Of a DNA stretch of 64,000 nt, positions 34,278-42,294 are shown one piece after another. Each line of letters begins with the position of its first letter. Position 1 is the first letter of the stretch. Source of the stretch: Coleofasciculus sp937127375 (GTDB lineage Bacteria; Cyanobacteriota; Cyanobacteriia; Cyanobacteriales; Coleofasciculaceae). Position numbers and translations under genes: made by a program. The stretch is taken from the NCBI GenBank assembly GCA_040218875.1, contig JAVJQP010000146.1, one strand, 5' to 3'. The notes under the pieces are model-generated. The model did not search any database and had not been told where the DNA came from. It worked only from the letters and a program-made list of their open reading frames with translations.

Positions 34278-35213
34278 ATGAAAAATCTACAAAAATTTTG
34301 GCATAATGCCCACAATATAGAACCTCTCCCTGCCGACTATGAATCCTGGACGGCTGCAAAAAAGCAGGACTTGATTTGGCAGCAAAGAATTTTAGCATCC
34401 CGCTACGATACCCTACCGCCACTGAAAAAAATTGACGTTATCGGTTTATTTTTTACCTTTTTGAGCATCAAAATGGATCGCTTATCCGATGAAGCACCTC
34501 GCAAATGGAACAAAGCCATTCACGCCCACGCCAGTGTTGCTAAGGTTAAGTTGATCCCAACCCAGAATAGTCCATTTACTGGTTTATTTAAAGGTGCTGA
34601 CTACGGTCTGCTTCGATTATCCCTCACCGGTGATCCCAGCGATCGCGGATTTGCCCCAGGGTTAGCCCTAAAGCTTTTGGTGGATGGCCAACCCTCGGAA
34701 AATGTCTCGGCGTTGGTTTCCCTCACTGGTCAAGGTAATAACTATAATTTCTTTGCCAATGAATTATCTAATATCGTTCCCGCAGAAAATGATTTAGGTT
34801 CTAAATTGATTAATTCAATCTTCCGCCGCGTCAGCAAATTTCCCCGCAAACTCTATTTGCAAGGCTTTGCCCAAATCGACCAAACGGGTCATCTAGAACC
34901 TGATCCCTTTTATCCCTATCGCCTTTTTCTGGTTCCCAATCCCAATCTTCAGTTTCCTGAACAGCCACCCCATGATTTCAGAGATGACCTAGCCACGATT
35001 CCGGCTGGAACCTGTTTATTTTCTCTCTATGCTGTTGTTCCCCAAAACGTAGGAGACGAAAACGCCGATCAGAACGCTGATATCATAGACGAGCCAAGTT
35101 ATCGCCAAAATGCCCAACTTATCGGACATCTGGAAACCACCTCGGAATTTGTGGCATCTTACTACGGTGATAGCCAACTATTTTTTAGACATCAGCGCTT
35201 CGCCAATCAATAA
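34278..35213 (+). CDS. Catalase-like haem protein (y4iL-type)
   Basis: A 311-residue protein with the catalase core in shortened form. AIHAHASVAKVKL aligns with the distal-His segment VVHARG of catalases, followed by FTGLFKGADYGLLRLSLTG and DRGFAPGLALKLLVDG in the place of the haem-pocket strands. The last 20 residues, FVASYYGDSQLFFRHQRF, recall the proximal-tyrosine helix region. It is far shorter than true catalases (about 480 residues or more), like allene oxide synthase-type and y4iL-type relatives that act on lipid hydroperoxides or are uncharacterised. It follows the alpha-dioxygenase on the same strand, so a fatty acid 2-hydroperoxide is a plausible substrate; that is inference. It overlaps the convergent DUF218 gene by 7 bases. 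Confidence 0.75.
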   Translation: MKNLQKFWHNAHNIEPLPADYESWTAAKKQDLIWQQRILASRYDTLPPLKKIDVIGLFFTFLSIKMDRLSDEAPRKWNKAIHAHASVAKVKLIPTQNSPFTGLFKGADYGLLRLSLTGDPSDRGFAPGLALKLLVDGQPSENVSALVSLTGQGNNYNFFANELSNIVPAENDLGSKLINSIFRRVSKFPRKLYLQGFAQIDQTGHLEPDPFYPYRLFLVPNPNLQFPEQPPHDFRDDLATIPAGTCLFSLYAVVPQNVGDENADQNADIIDEPSYRQNAQLIGHLETTSEFVASYYGDSQLFFRHQRFANQ

Positions 35214-35914
35214 TCCAGCTTCAACCACCATTGATACTCACAATCAAAGCCTGACTTTTGCCAAGCGTCTAAATCAACCTCAGTTAGTGGCGTAACCTCG
35301 GAACAGTGAGGCTGAATTCCTTGACTCAATAGCGCCCAAACCAGACTGCGCGTCACATCAAGTCCCGTTTTCCACCATGATTCTTGATTCCCCGGAATTC
35401 CCTTCTCCTGCACCGTATCCACATCCACCCAAATCCCATTTGCTCCCAAAAGAATTTGCGCCATCCACCCCGCTCGTGGTAGATGGGTGGGAGAAGTAAT
35501 TAACTGAACATGACGCACCCCCCACTGCCGTAAAATCGGAATACCGAAGTAGAAATTACCAAACGTGGAATCCGCACATTTTTCTAACCAAACCTGACCC
35601 ATGGGCGCGTTATACTTTTGGAATATGAGCAAAATACAGGGTTCATCAGAGCCTTGAGAAATCAAAACCGGAGTTTGGGGATGTTGCTTCACTAACTGAG
35701 TCACATAAACCTCCCGGCGAATACTTCCCCCCAAAACAAAGAACGTATCTACAGGTGCAGCGGCTCCTGCCGACAATCTGAAGATACTAGAAAGTAACCC
35801 TATACTAAGAATAACGACTAGGCTCAATAGCCCTAAGCCTAACCAGCGTAGTCGTTGCTTAGACAGTAGCCAACGCGCAACCCCTAGCCAATGGCGTGTT
35901 ATCAATCGTCTCAC
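35207..35914 (-). CDS. DUF218/YdcF-like membrane-anchored protein
   Basis: A 235-residue protein with a basic N-terminus, one membrane helix (about 25-46), and the DUF218 core: VDTFFVLGGSIRREVYV, PVLISQGSDEPC, DSTFGNFYFGIPILRQWG and VQLITSPTHLPRAGWMA. The family includes E. coli YdcF, SanA and ElyC, some of which affect envelope integrity; no reaction is established for this member. The orientation (single helix first, domain after) suggests a domain outside the membrane. Its stop overlaps the end of the catalase-like gene on the other strand. Confidence 0.85.
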   Translation of the reverse strand: MRRLITRHWLGVARWLLSKQRLRWLGLGLLSLVVILSIGLLSSIFRLSAGAAAPVDTFFVLGGSIRREVYVTQLVKQHPQTPVLISQGSDEPCILLIFQKYNAPMGQVWLEKCADSTFGNFYFGIPILRQWGVRHVQLITSPTHLPRAGWMAQILLGANGIWVDVDTVQEKGIPGNQESWWKTGLDVTRSLVWALLSQGIQPHCSEVTPLTEVDLDAWQKSGFDCEYQWWLKLDY

Positions 35915-36166
35915 TGAGGCTTACCACTTGATTCACTCTTACTGCCCGAGGCGAAGACATTGTCTTCATCACCAGGACAATAGGTCAACTGGCACAAAAT
36001 TTCTGGAAATTAGCCAGATAAGTTGAGTATAGTAGCAATAGACGGATTTGATGCCGCCAGAACCATGCTATCCCTACTCAGGGAATGCTAATTATTGCAG
36101 CCAACGACTGGGTACGCTTTGACTGTCCGCTTTAAACCAACCCATAGTCTGTTCGACGTATTTCCC

Positions 36167-37489
36167 ATGAATCAATATTCTAAAACCTTCCCTTGGCTGA
36201 AAAGCATCCTCGTAACGGGTGCGATCGCAACAACAGCCACATTATCATGGTTAGCCCCAATTGGCAGCAATCGCTCTGTCTTTGCGGCGCTTGAGGATAG
36301 TCCCAAGACGGTTGTTGATGAAGTTTGGCAAATTGTTAATCAGGAATACGTTGATCCCTCGTTCAATCAAGTGGATTGGCAAGCGACCCGTCAACAGCTA
36401 CTCAACCGCAATTATACGTCCCCAGAACAAGCCTACAAAGCCATTCGCGACGCCCTAGAACCCATCGGTGATCCCTACACTCGCTTTTTAGAACCCGAAC
36501 AATTCAAAGCCTTAACGGATCAAACAGCAGGTGAACTGTCTGGGGTAGGGATTCGCATGGGTGTGGATGAGAAAACCCAGAAGCTGGTTATTATTGAGCC
36601 GATTGAAAATTCACCGGCATTCAAAGCCGAACTTAAATCTGGAGACAAAATTATCGCTATTGATGGCAAATCCACTCAAGGGATGAGTGCGGAAGAAGCC
36701 TCGGCGTTAATTCGCGGAGAAGTTGGCTCATCCGTCACTCTGAAAATATCTCGTCAAGGGCAAAATCACTTTGATGTTACTTTAACCCGCGCTCAGATTG
36801 AGCTACCGTCTGTACACTATACCCTCAAGCAGGAAGGTCAAATGCGGGTGGGTTATATCAGCATTGATGAATTTAGTTCCCACGCACCTGAACAAATGCA
36901 ACGGGCAATTCGCAATCTGAATAGCCAAGATGTGAATGGTTATGTTTTAGATTTGCGTGGTAATCCTGGTGGATTATTGTACGCCAGTATTGAAATTGCC
37001 CGGATGTGGCTCGATGAGGGTGAGATTGTCCACACCATTGATCGCAAAGGTGGAGAACAGAAGTTTTCGGCGAATCAAAGCGCACTAACTCAGCTTCCCC
37101 TGGTTGTTTTAGTTGATGGCAATTCAGCTAGCGCCAGTGAAATCCTAGCGGGTGCGCTGAAGGATAATAAACGGGCGAGGGTTGTCGGTTCGACGACGTT
37201 TGGCAAGGCGGTGGTACAGTCGGTTCATTCCTTGTCGGATGGTTCAGGTTTAGCGGTTACGATTTCCCGCTACTATCCTCCCAGTGGTATTGATATTAAT
37301 CACAAAGGAATTAACCCTGATGTGAAAATTGATTTAACTCGCGCCCAACAGCGGCGTTTGGTTACCCAACCGATGTTACGTGCCACAATCGAAGATCCCC
37401 AATATAAGCAAGCGCTTACAGTTCTGGAAAATACGATGCTGGCAGAACGGGGTTTGAATCAGCCGACTGAACCGATTAGTGTTCGCTAA
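36167..37489 (+). CDS. ctp: Carboxyl-terminal processing protease (S41 family)
   Basis: A 440-residue secreted serine protease. After a signal peptide (about 10-41) come a helical N-terminal domain, a PDZ domain (about 115-200; ELSGVGIRMGVDEKTQ, GDKIIAIDGKSTQGM) and the catalytic domain with YVLDLRGNPGGLL, the nucleophile segment GNSASASEILAGAL and the base lysine in STTFGKAVVQ. Cyanobacteria have several such proteases; CtpA trims the photosystem II D1 C-terminus, whereas CtpB/CtpC have other roles, and I cannot tell which this is. The ATG at 36167 is used; a longer frame starts with TTG (36095) and has no signal character. Confidence 0.9.
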   Translation: MNQYSKTFPWLKSILVTGAIATTATLSWLAPIGSNRSVFAALEDSPKTVVDEVWQIVNQEYVDPSFNQVDWQATRQQLLNRNYTSPEQAYKAIRDALEPIGDPYTRFLEPEQFKALTDQTAGELSGVGIRMGVDEKTQKLVIIEPIENSPAFKAELKSGDKIIAIDGKSTQGMSAEEASALIRGEVGSSVTLKISRQGQNHFDVTLTRAQIELPSVHYTLKQEGQMRVGYISIDEFSSHAPEQMQRAIRNLNSQDVNGYVLDLRGNPGGLLYASIEIARMWLDEGEIVHTIDRKGGEQKFSANQSALTQLPLVVLVDGNSASASEILAGALKDNKRARVVGSTTFGKAVVQSVHSLSDGSGLAVTISRYYPPSGIDINHKGINPDVKIDLTRAQQRRLVTQPMLRATIEDPQYKQALTVLENTMLAERGLNQPTEPISVR

Positions 37490-38086
37490 ACGTATATCTC
37501 CTGTTTATGACACAGGGCGGGTTTTGCTTTTGAGGTTATCGGTAGATAACCAAATTAAACGGCTAAACCCGCCCCTACAATTGACAGACTTCAACCGGAC
37601 ATGATATCAATCATAATCAAATGGCATAATCAAATGGGTCTAACCAAAGAGATTAGACCCAAGTGATCGTTCTATTAGGACTTTTCAAGCCGTTAATTTT
37701 TCAGGTTTTAATCTGAGCTTACTACTGTTTACAAAATCCACAGATTACAAAATCCACAGATTCACCGCTTATTGACCCGCATAAATGTGTCTTTCTGGAC
37801 TTGAGTTGGGTTTCGGTTTTCACCGAATCTAACCCCTTAAGGCTACGCTAGGTTGGTTACTTCTGTGGCAGAGCCAAAGATTGGGGATGATCGTCATCAC
37901 CTCTGACTCTTCGTTGGTTTTTCTCCAGTTATTGTCTCTGGAGGACGATCTCCATATTCAAAGTAACATGGTTCTCCCTGGCTGCCAAACAGTATTTACC
38001 AAAGTTTAGGAGTTGTTACAAATAGCAATTTTCTGGGGGAGAAAAGCGAAAACGTACTGGCTGAATATTAGCCAGCGAAGAACGAA
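37490..38086. other. 597-base gene-free region with many hairpins
   Basis: It begins with the dispersed element at 37515-37575. Then come GGGTCTAA/TTAGACCC (stem around 37635-37660), a tandem direct repeat of ACAAAATCCACAGATT (about 37731-37763), the stem GGGTTTCGGT/ACCGAA (about 37807-37834), GATGATCGTCATC (about 37887-37899) and GGAGGACGATCTCC (about 37939-37952). There is no coding frame. The stretch 37790-37990 could be a structured RNA; I could not match it to 6S, tmRNA, SRP RNA or RNase P RNA. It lies where a potC gene would normally follow potB. Confidence 0.5.
37515..37575. repeat. GGGCGGGTTT/AAACCCGCCC dispersed element, copy 5
   Basis: A 61-base copy with the standard arms; the middle contains GGTTATC and GATAACC, a second internal inverted repeat. 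It may end the ctp transcript. Confidence 0.8.
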
Positions 38087-39025
38087 CTAGCGTTGCGGTT
38101 CCATATCCCCGTACTTAATTAAAAGCGCGATCGCAATACTCACGGCAAAGATTAACACCATACTCAGCGCTGAACCAAATCCCCAGTTTTGGGTTGCGCC
38201 CAGAAACTGGTTGTAAATGAGACGAGATACCGTCATGCTGGAAGCCCCCCCTAACAACTCCGGATCAACGAAATCCCCCAAAGCGGTAATAAACACCAGA
38301 ATCGAACCCGCCGCAATACCGGAAAAGGTTTGGGGTATGGTTACTTTCCAGAACGTTTGCACCGGATTAGCACCCAAATCCGCCGCCGCTTCCAATAAAC
38401 GCCGATCTAATTTCTCTAAGGACGCATAGAGAATTAATACCATATACGGTAAATAACTATACGCCATACCAATTAATACCGCCGAACTGGTATTTAAGAG
38501 TTCCAACGCGGGTAAGCCAATCGAGGTTAAGATGCTATTGAGTACCCCGGTGGGTCGCAGAATCGTAATCCAGGCATAAGAGCGCAACAGGGAGGAGGTA
38601 AAATTGGGTAGGATAAACCCTAACAGGAGTAAATTCTGCCAGCGCTTCGGTGCCATCTGAGCAATCCAGTAGGCTACTGGGAACCCCAACACCAGACAAA
38701 TCGCCATCGTACCTACTGCAAAAAACACGGATCGCCCCATCACCTGCAAATTGATTGGTTCAAAGACGCGCAGATAGTTCTCCAGTCCCGACGGGTTAAC
38801 AATATCCCCCGGTTTAATATCAGGAACCAAGCTCAACTCGAAGATGATCAGAGTGGGTAAAACCAACAATAAAAACAGCCACAGTCCAGCCGGTCCTAAT
38901 AACGCCAAGGGTTCTAACCACTGGCGTCTAGAACGGGTGGGTTCTTCGATAAATGGTTCAGCCTGATGATCTTTGGCTGCGGGATTGGGTAAGGAGGTGG
39001 GGGAAACTTTTTTGTCGGTAGACAC
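38087..39025 (-). CDS. potB: Spermidine/putrescine-type ABC transporter permease
   Basis: A 312-residue inner-membrane permease with six predicted helices and a 35-residue cytoplasmic lead. The coupling loop EAAADLGANPVQTFWKVTIPQ is the EAA motif that contacts the ATPase. WLFLLLVLPTLIIFELSL and the later LIYNQFLGATQNWGFGSALS are typical of PotB. It is the last gene of the minus-strand potA-unknown-potD-potB set. A PotC partner normally follows but is absent here; the next 600 bases hold no gene. Confidence 0.88.
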   Translation of the reverse strand: MSTDKKVSPTSLPNPAAKDHQAEPFIEEPTRSRRQWLEPLALLGPAGLWLFLLLVLPTLIIFELSLVPDIKPGDIVNPSGLENYLRVFEPINLQVMGRSVFFAVGTMAICLVLGFPVAYWIAQMAPKRWQNLLLLGFILPNFTSSLLRSYAWITILRPTGVLNSILTSIGLPALELLNTSSAVLIGMAYSYLPYMVLILYASLEKLDRRLLEAAADLGANPVQTFWKVTIPQTFSGIAAGSILVFITALGDFVDPELLGGASSMTVSRLIYNQFLGATQNWGFGSALSMVLIFAVSIAIALLIKYGDMEPQR

Positions 39026-39110
39026 AGTATAAGTATTGATTATGAATTAGTCAGCATTTATAGAAGGAGACAGAGGGCAAAAGTTGGGGTCATTTTAGGC
39101 GTTAAAGAAA

Positions 39111-39140
39111 GTCCTAACCGTTAGGACGACAGCTATAATT
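39111..39140. repeat. GTCCTAAC...AGCTATAATT motif, copy 2
   Basis: A 30-base motif matching 28102-28131; this copy also contains the palindrome GTCCTAACCGTTAGGAC. It lies between potD and potB and overlaps the potD stop codon. Confidence 0.55.
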
Positions 39141-40254
39141 AGGCGCTGGTCAATTTAGTCCAATAGCGGTCATAGACGGCTTCAACATCTCCTAACGGTT
39201 CCAAATTTTCGCACCGTTCCAGGGCTTCTTCTGGAGGAAATAGACTGGTATCATTTTTCAGGTCAGGCGGTAAGAGATTATAAGCAGCTTTATTGGGCGT
39301 CGCAAAACTTAGGCGTTCCACGATGCGTGCGGCGACATCCGGCTGCAACATAAAATTAATCCAAGCATAAGCGCCCTCGACATTGGGAGCGGTTTTAGGA
39401 ATGGCTAGGGTATCAATCCAGAGAGAGGAGCCACTTTCTGGAAGCGCATAGCGTAAATCTTCATTTTCTGGCATGATTTCCGTGGCATCGGACGAATAAC
39501 ACATGGCAATCTTTAAATCTCCGCTGAGAATCTGGGGACGCCAAGCATCAGATGTAAAAGACGCGATCGCAGGTTTTAAGTCCATCAGGGCTTGATAGGC
39601 GGCTTGAATATGTTCCACGTTGGTGGAATTGTAAGAATACCCCAACTTTTTCAACGCCGCACCCATAACTTCTCGCACATCATTGACCAACGTCATCCGT
39701 TTTGCCAACTGCTGCTGATACACCCACAGATAATCCCAATCCTCTGGCGGGGGTTGGACTTGCTGGGTATTGTAAATCAAGCCTGTGGTTCCCCAACTGA
39801 CAGGAACAGAGTGGCGATTCCCCGGATCATAGTCGGCTTGCTGAAAACGGGGAAACAACCGATACATCCCCTCGATGCGGGGTTGGTCGAGTTCTAGCAA
39901 CATCCCCATATTGATCATCTTTTGCACCATGTACTCCGAAGGATAAATGATGCTATAAGCGCCCCCACCACCCGCTTGCAATCGAGCCAACATCGCTTCA
40001 TTAGAATCATAGACATCCGCGATCGCTCTAATCCCGGTTTCTTCTTCAAAGCGGTCTAACAAATCTTGGTCAGTATAGCCAGCCCACGTATAAATGTATA
40101 ACAGATTGGCATCATCTTGACTCCCCGCCGCCGGACGCACATTCGCCAGTCTCCAGCCACACCCTGACAGCGTTAGCCAAGGTAGGGTTAAAGCCGCCGC
40201 TTGTAAAAACTGACGGCGGGTTGGTCGTTTTCGGGATGTTGGCTGATTAGTCAT
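39139..40254 (-). CDS. potD: Polyamine-type periplasmic substrate-binding lipoprotein
   Basis: A 371-residue binding protein. The N-terminus has a twin-arginine motif TRRQFLQ (12-18) and a lipobox LSGC with Cys32, so it is predicted to be exported by Tat and lipid-anchored. The mature part shows the PotD/PotF features: LYIYTWAGYTDQDLLDRFEE, YDSNEAMLARLQAG, PVSWGTTGLIYN and DTLAIPKTAPNVEGAYAWIN. The substrate is probably a polyamine, not proven. The ATG is in an ATGACTA heptamer array, with no evident ribosome binding site. It is the third gene of the pot cluster. Confidence 0.9.
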   Translation of the reverse strand: MTNQPTSRKRPTRRQFLQAAALTLPWLTLSGCGWRLANVRPAAGSQDDANLLYIYTWAGYTDQDLLDRFEEETGIRAIADVYDSNEAMLARLQAGGGGAYSIIYPSEYMVQKMINMGMLLELDQPRIEGMYRLFPRFQQADYDPGNRHSVPVSWGTTGLIYNTQQVQPPPEDWDYLWVYQQQLAKRMTLVNDVREVMGAALKKLGYSYNSTNVEHIQAAYQALMDLKPAIASFTSDAWRPQILSGDLKIAMCYSSDATEIMPENEDLRYALPESGSSLWIDTLAIPKTAPNVEGAYAWINFMLQPDVAARIVERLSFATPNKAAYNLLPPDLKNDTSLFPPEEALERCENLEPLGDVEAVYDRYWTKLTSA

Positions 40255-40310
40255 TAGTCATTAGTCATTAGTCATTGGTTATTGGTCATTGGTCATTAGT
40301 CATTGGTCAT
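40245..40310. repeat. ATGACTA/ATGACCA heptamer tract at the potD start
   Basis: About nine heptamer units (seen as TAGTCAT/TGGTCAT on the plus strand). The start codon of potD is one of the array's ATGs. A shorter CCCTGTT tract (40376-40402) follows in the same 190-base gap. Confidence 0.85.
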
Positions 40311-40375
40311 GGCTTTAACGCTATTAGCAACCAGTCATTAATAGTCATTGGTCAACAACCAAGGACAACTAAGAA

Positions 40376-40402
40376 TTCCCTGTTCCCTGTTCCCTGTTCC
40401 CT
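40376..40402. repeat. CCCTGTT heptamer tract
   Basis: Almost four copies in the gap between potD and the preceding small gene; they separate potD from potA's immediate neighbour and may affect co-transcription. Confidence 0.85.
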
Positions 40403-40444
40403 AACGAAGAACGAAGGACGAATGACAAAGGACGAACAACAACT

Positions 40445-40852
40445 TTAGCAATAGCGGACAGATTGTTCTAGGGGCAAAGGTTCCCCAGTTTCAGCATCGG
40501 TGTTGTGACAGGCAAACATGATCTTGGGAGGAAGTTTCTCAAATTCGAGATCATTCCCTGTCCCTTGCAGAACATAGCCCCGTAATTCTTTGATGGGTAA
40601 CTGGGTAAATTCGTCAATATCCGGCGTAAACGAACGCAGGATCAACGAGCCATGAGGTTGACACCCCCCCAAAAGTTTGGCGACAAAGAATTCCTTAATA
40701 TCCAAATCCGTTCCATACGTTACCTTATGTCCCTGACGATTAAGGTCAATGGCAAACGACTCTCCATCACTATTGAGGAACGTCGCGATCGCACTCGAGT
40801 TACAGTGCGACTCCAATTCAGCTAAAAACAACCTGACTCCTGATTGTGCCAT
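40445..40852 (-). CDS. Hypothetical protein in the pot cluster
   Basis: A 135-residue soluble protein starting MAQSGVRLFLAELESHC. I do not recognise the family. It has scattered cysteines (including the C-terminal QSVRYC) and a mixed alpha/beta look. The ATG at 40852 is preferred over 40894: GGAG lies 8 bases upstream and it begins only 5 bases after the potA stop, so it is almost certainly translated with potA. Position suggests a role with the transporter, but no evidence in the sequence names it. Confidence 0.7.
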   Translation of the reverse strand: MAQSGVRLFLAELESHCNSSAIATFLNSDGESFAIDLNRQGHKVTYGTDLDIKEFFVAKLLGGCQPHGSLILRSFTPDIDEFTQLPIKELRGYVLQGTGNDLEFEKLPPKIMFACHNTDAETGEPLPLEQSVRYC

Positions 40853-40857
40853 AGTAA

Positions 40858-41991
40858 TTACTCCTCTAACGCGATACAATCGGTCGTTGCCCAACGGGCG
40901 TACACTGAGGTATGGGGTTCGGGTAGCTTGTTCATAGCATTATTCGGCAGCATAACCGTCAGGCGATCGCCAGTTAGGAGTTCCACGACCAAGTGAACGT
41001 GAGTTCCCAGATACATAACATGTTTGAGACGACCTTCAAAGCAATTCACGGTTGAGTTGGGTGGTGAAAGACTCAAGCGAATTTTCTCCGGACGCACGCT
41101 AACCACCATTTCCTTAGAGTTACTCATCCATTCTTTGGCGTCAGGGGATTGCACAACCATTTCCAAACCGCTGGACGTGATAATTTGTAGCGTAGAAGAA
41201 TCGGCAGCGTGCAGGCGACCCTTAAACAGATTCGTATCACCGATAAAATCAGCCACAAAGGGGGTACGGGGACGTTCGTAGATTTCAGTGGGGTTGCCCA
41301 CTTGTTCAATTTTCCCCGCCTCCATCACGGCAATCCGATCAGACAGGCTCAGCGCTTCTTCTTGGTCGTGGGTCACCATAATAAACGTTAACCCCAAATC
41401 CTGATGCAAGTTGGAGAGTTCCACCTGCATTTCTTTGCGAAGCTTAAAATCTAACGCCCCCAAGGGTTCATCCAACAATAGAACAGTAGGACGATTCACC
41501 AAGGCTCGTGCTAATGCTACCCGTTGTTGTTGTCCTCCAGACAGTTGAGCGGGAAATCGATTGCTATAAGTTTCCATTTGCACCTGTTTGAGGGCTTGTT
41601 TGACTCGCTCCTCAACGTCTGTCCCCTTGAGTTTTTTCAGTCGCAACCCGAAGGCGACATTTTCCGCAACCGTCAGGTGATTGAATAAAGCATAACTTTG
41701 AAATACTGTATTGACAGGTCGGCGGTGAGGAGGTATGTGATTCATGGGTTGCCCTTGAATCAAAACCTCACCTGCAGACGGAGACTCAAATCCTGCCACT
41801 AAGCGCAGGGTAGTCGTTTTACCGCAACCCGATGGACCGAGAATGCTAAAAAATTCTCCCCGTCGGATCTTCAAGTCAATTCCCCGAACCGCGGTCTCGC
41901 CATTGAAAACCTTGAAAACCTTGCGGAGTTCAACATCAAGCTCAGCCGTAGCATCCGGAGCGCGTTGGTCTTTAACGGAAGGTTGAAACAT
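40858..41991 (-). CDS. potA: Spermidine/putrescine-type ABC transporter ATPase
   Basis: A 377-residue ATPase with Walker A GPSGCGKTTTLRL, Q-loop VFQSYALFNHLTV, signature LSGGQQQRVALARAL, Walker B VLLLDEPLGALD and H-loop FIMVTHDQEEALS. The C-terminal TOBE domain (about 290-370) is typical of PotA/MalK-type subunits. It energises uptake with PotB (and a missing PotC). It leads the minus-strand cluster and diverges from the PBP2 gene; the promoter should lie in 41992-42294. Confidence 0.92.
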   Translation of the reverse strand: MFQPSVKDQRAPDATAELDVELRKVFKVFNGETAVRGIDLKIRRGEFFSILGPSGCGKTTTLRLVAGFESPSAGEVLIQGQPMNHIPPHRRPVNTVFQSYALFNHLTVAENVAFGLRLKKLKGTDVEERVKQALKQVQMETYSNRFPAQLSGGQQQRVALARALVNRPTVLLLDEPLGALDFKLRKEMQVELSNLHQDLGLTFIMVTHDQEEALSLSDRIAVMEAGKIEQVGNPTEIYERPRTPFVADFIGDTNLFKGRLHAADSSTLQIITSSGLEMVVQSPDAKEWMSNSKEMVVSVRPEKIRLSLSPPNSTVNCFEGRLKHVMYLGTHVHLVVELLTGDRLTVMLPNNAMNKLPEPHTSVYARWATTDCIALEE

Positions 41992-42294
41992 AATAATTCA
42001 TTCACTAGCGCAAAGTCGCCCTGATTTAACCAATGAAACCCGATCCAATGTGAATTCGTTAATCCTTTTTTTTATACTTGGGTCTATTTTATCTGTCTAC
42101 TAACCTGGCGGGGTGGCTTCAAAGAATTGACCCGCTAAAAATGCATTCGAGGAAAGGATGCGCTATTATTTCACCTTGATGCGACTGGGTTAACGACCTA
42201 GTTTGGCACAGATAAGCCACTTCTGTGAAAAAAGCGTCACAATCAACACTAGACTGAGTACAAACTACTAAAGAGAGTTGAGAAGCCGTTTACT
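41992..42294. other. Divergent promoter region between potA and mrdA
   Basis: 303 bases without a gene. An AT-rich patch at 42065-42100 is on the potA side. AAGAGAG precedes the mrdA ATG at about 18-24 bases. No repeat or clear operator is seen. Confidence 0.5.

Noticed and set aside
37790..37990. 6S RNA, tmRNA, SRP RNA or RNase P RNA gene
   Set aside because: None of the conserved core sequences I know for these RNAs are visible; kept only as an unassigned structured region.
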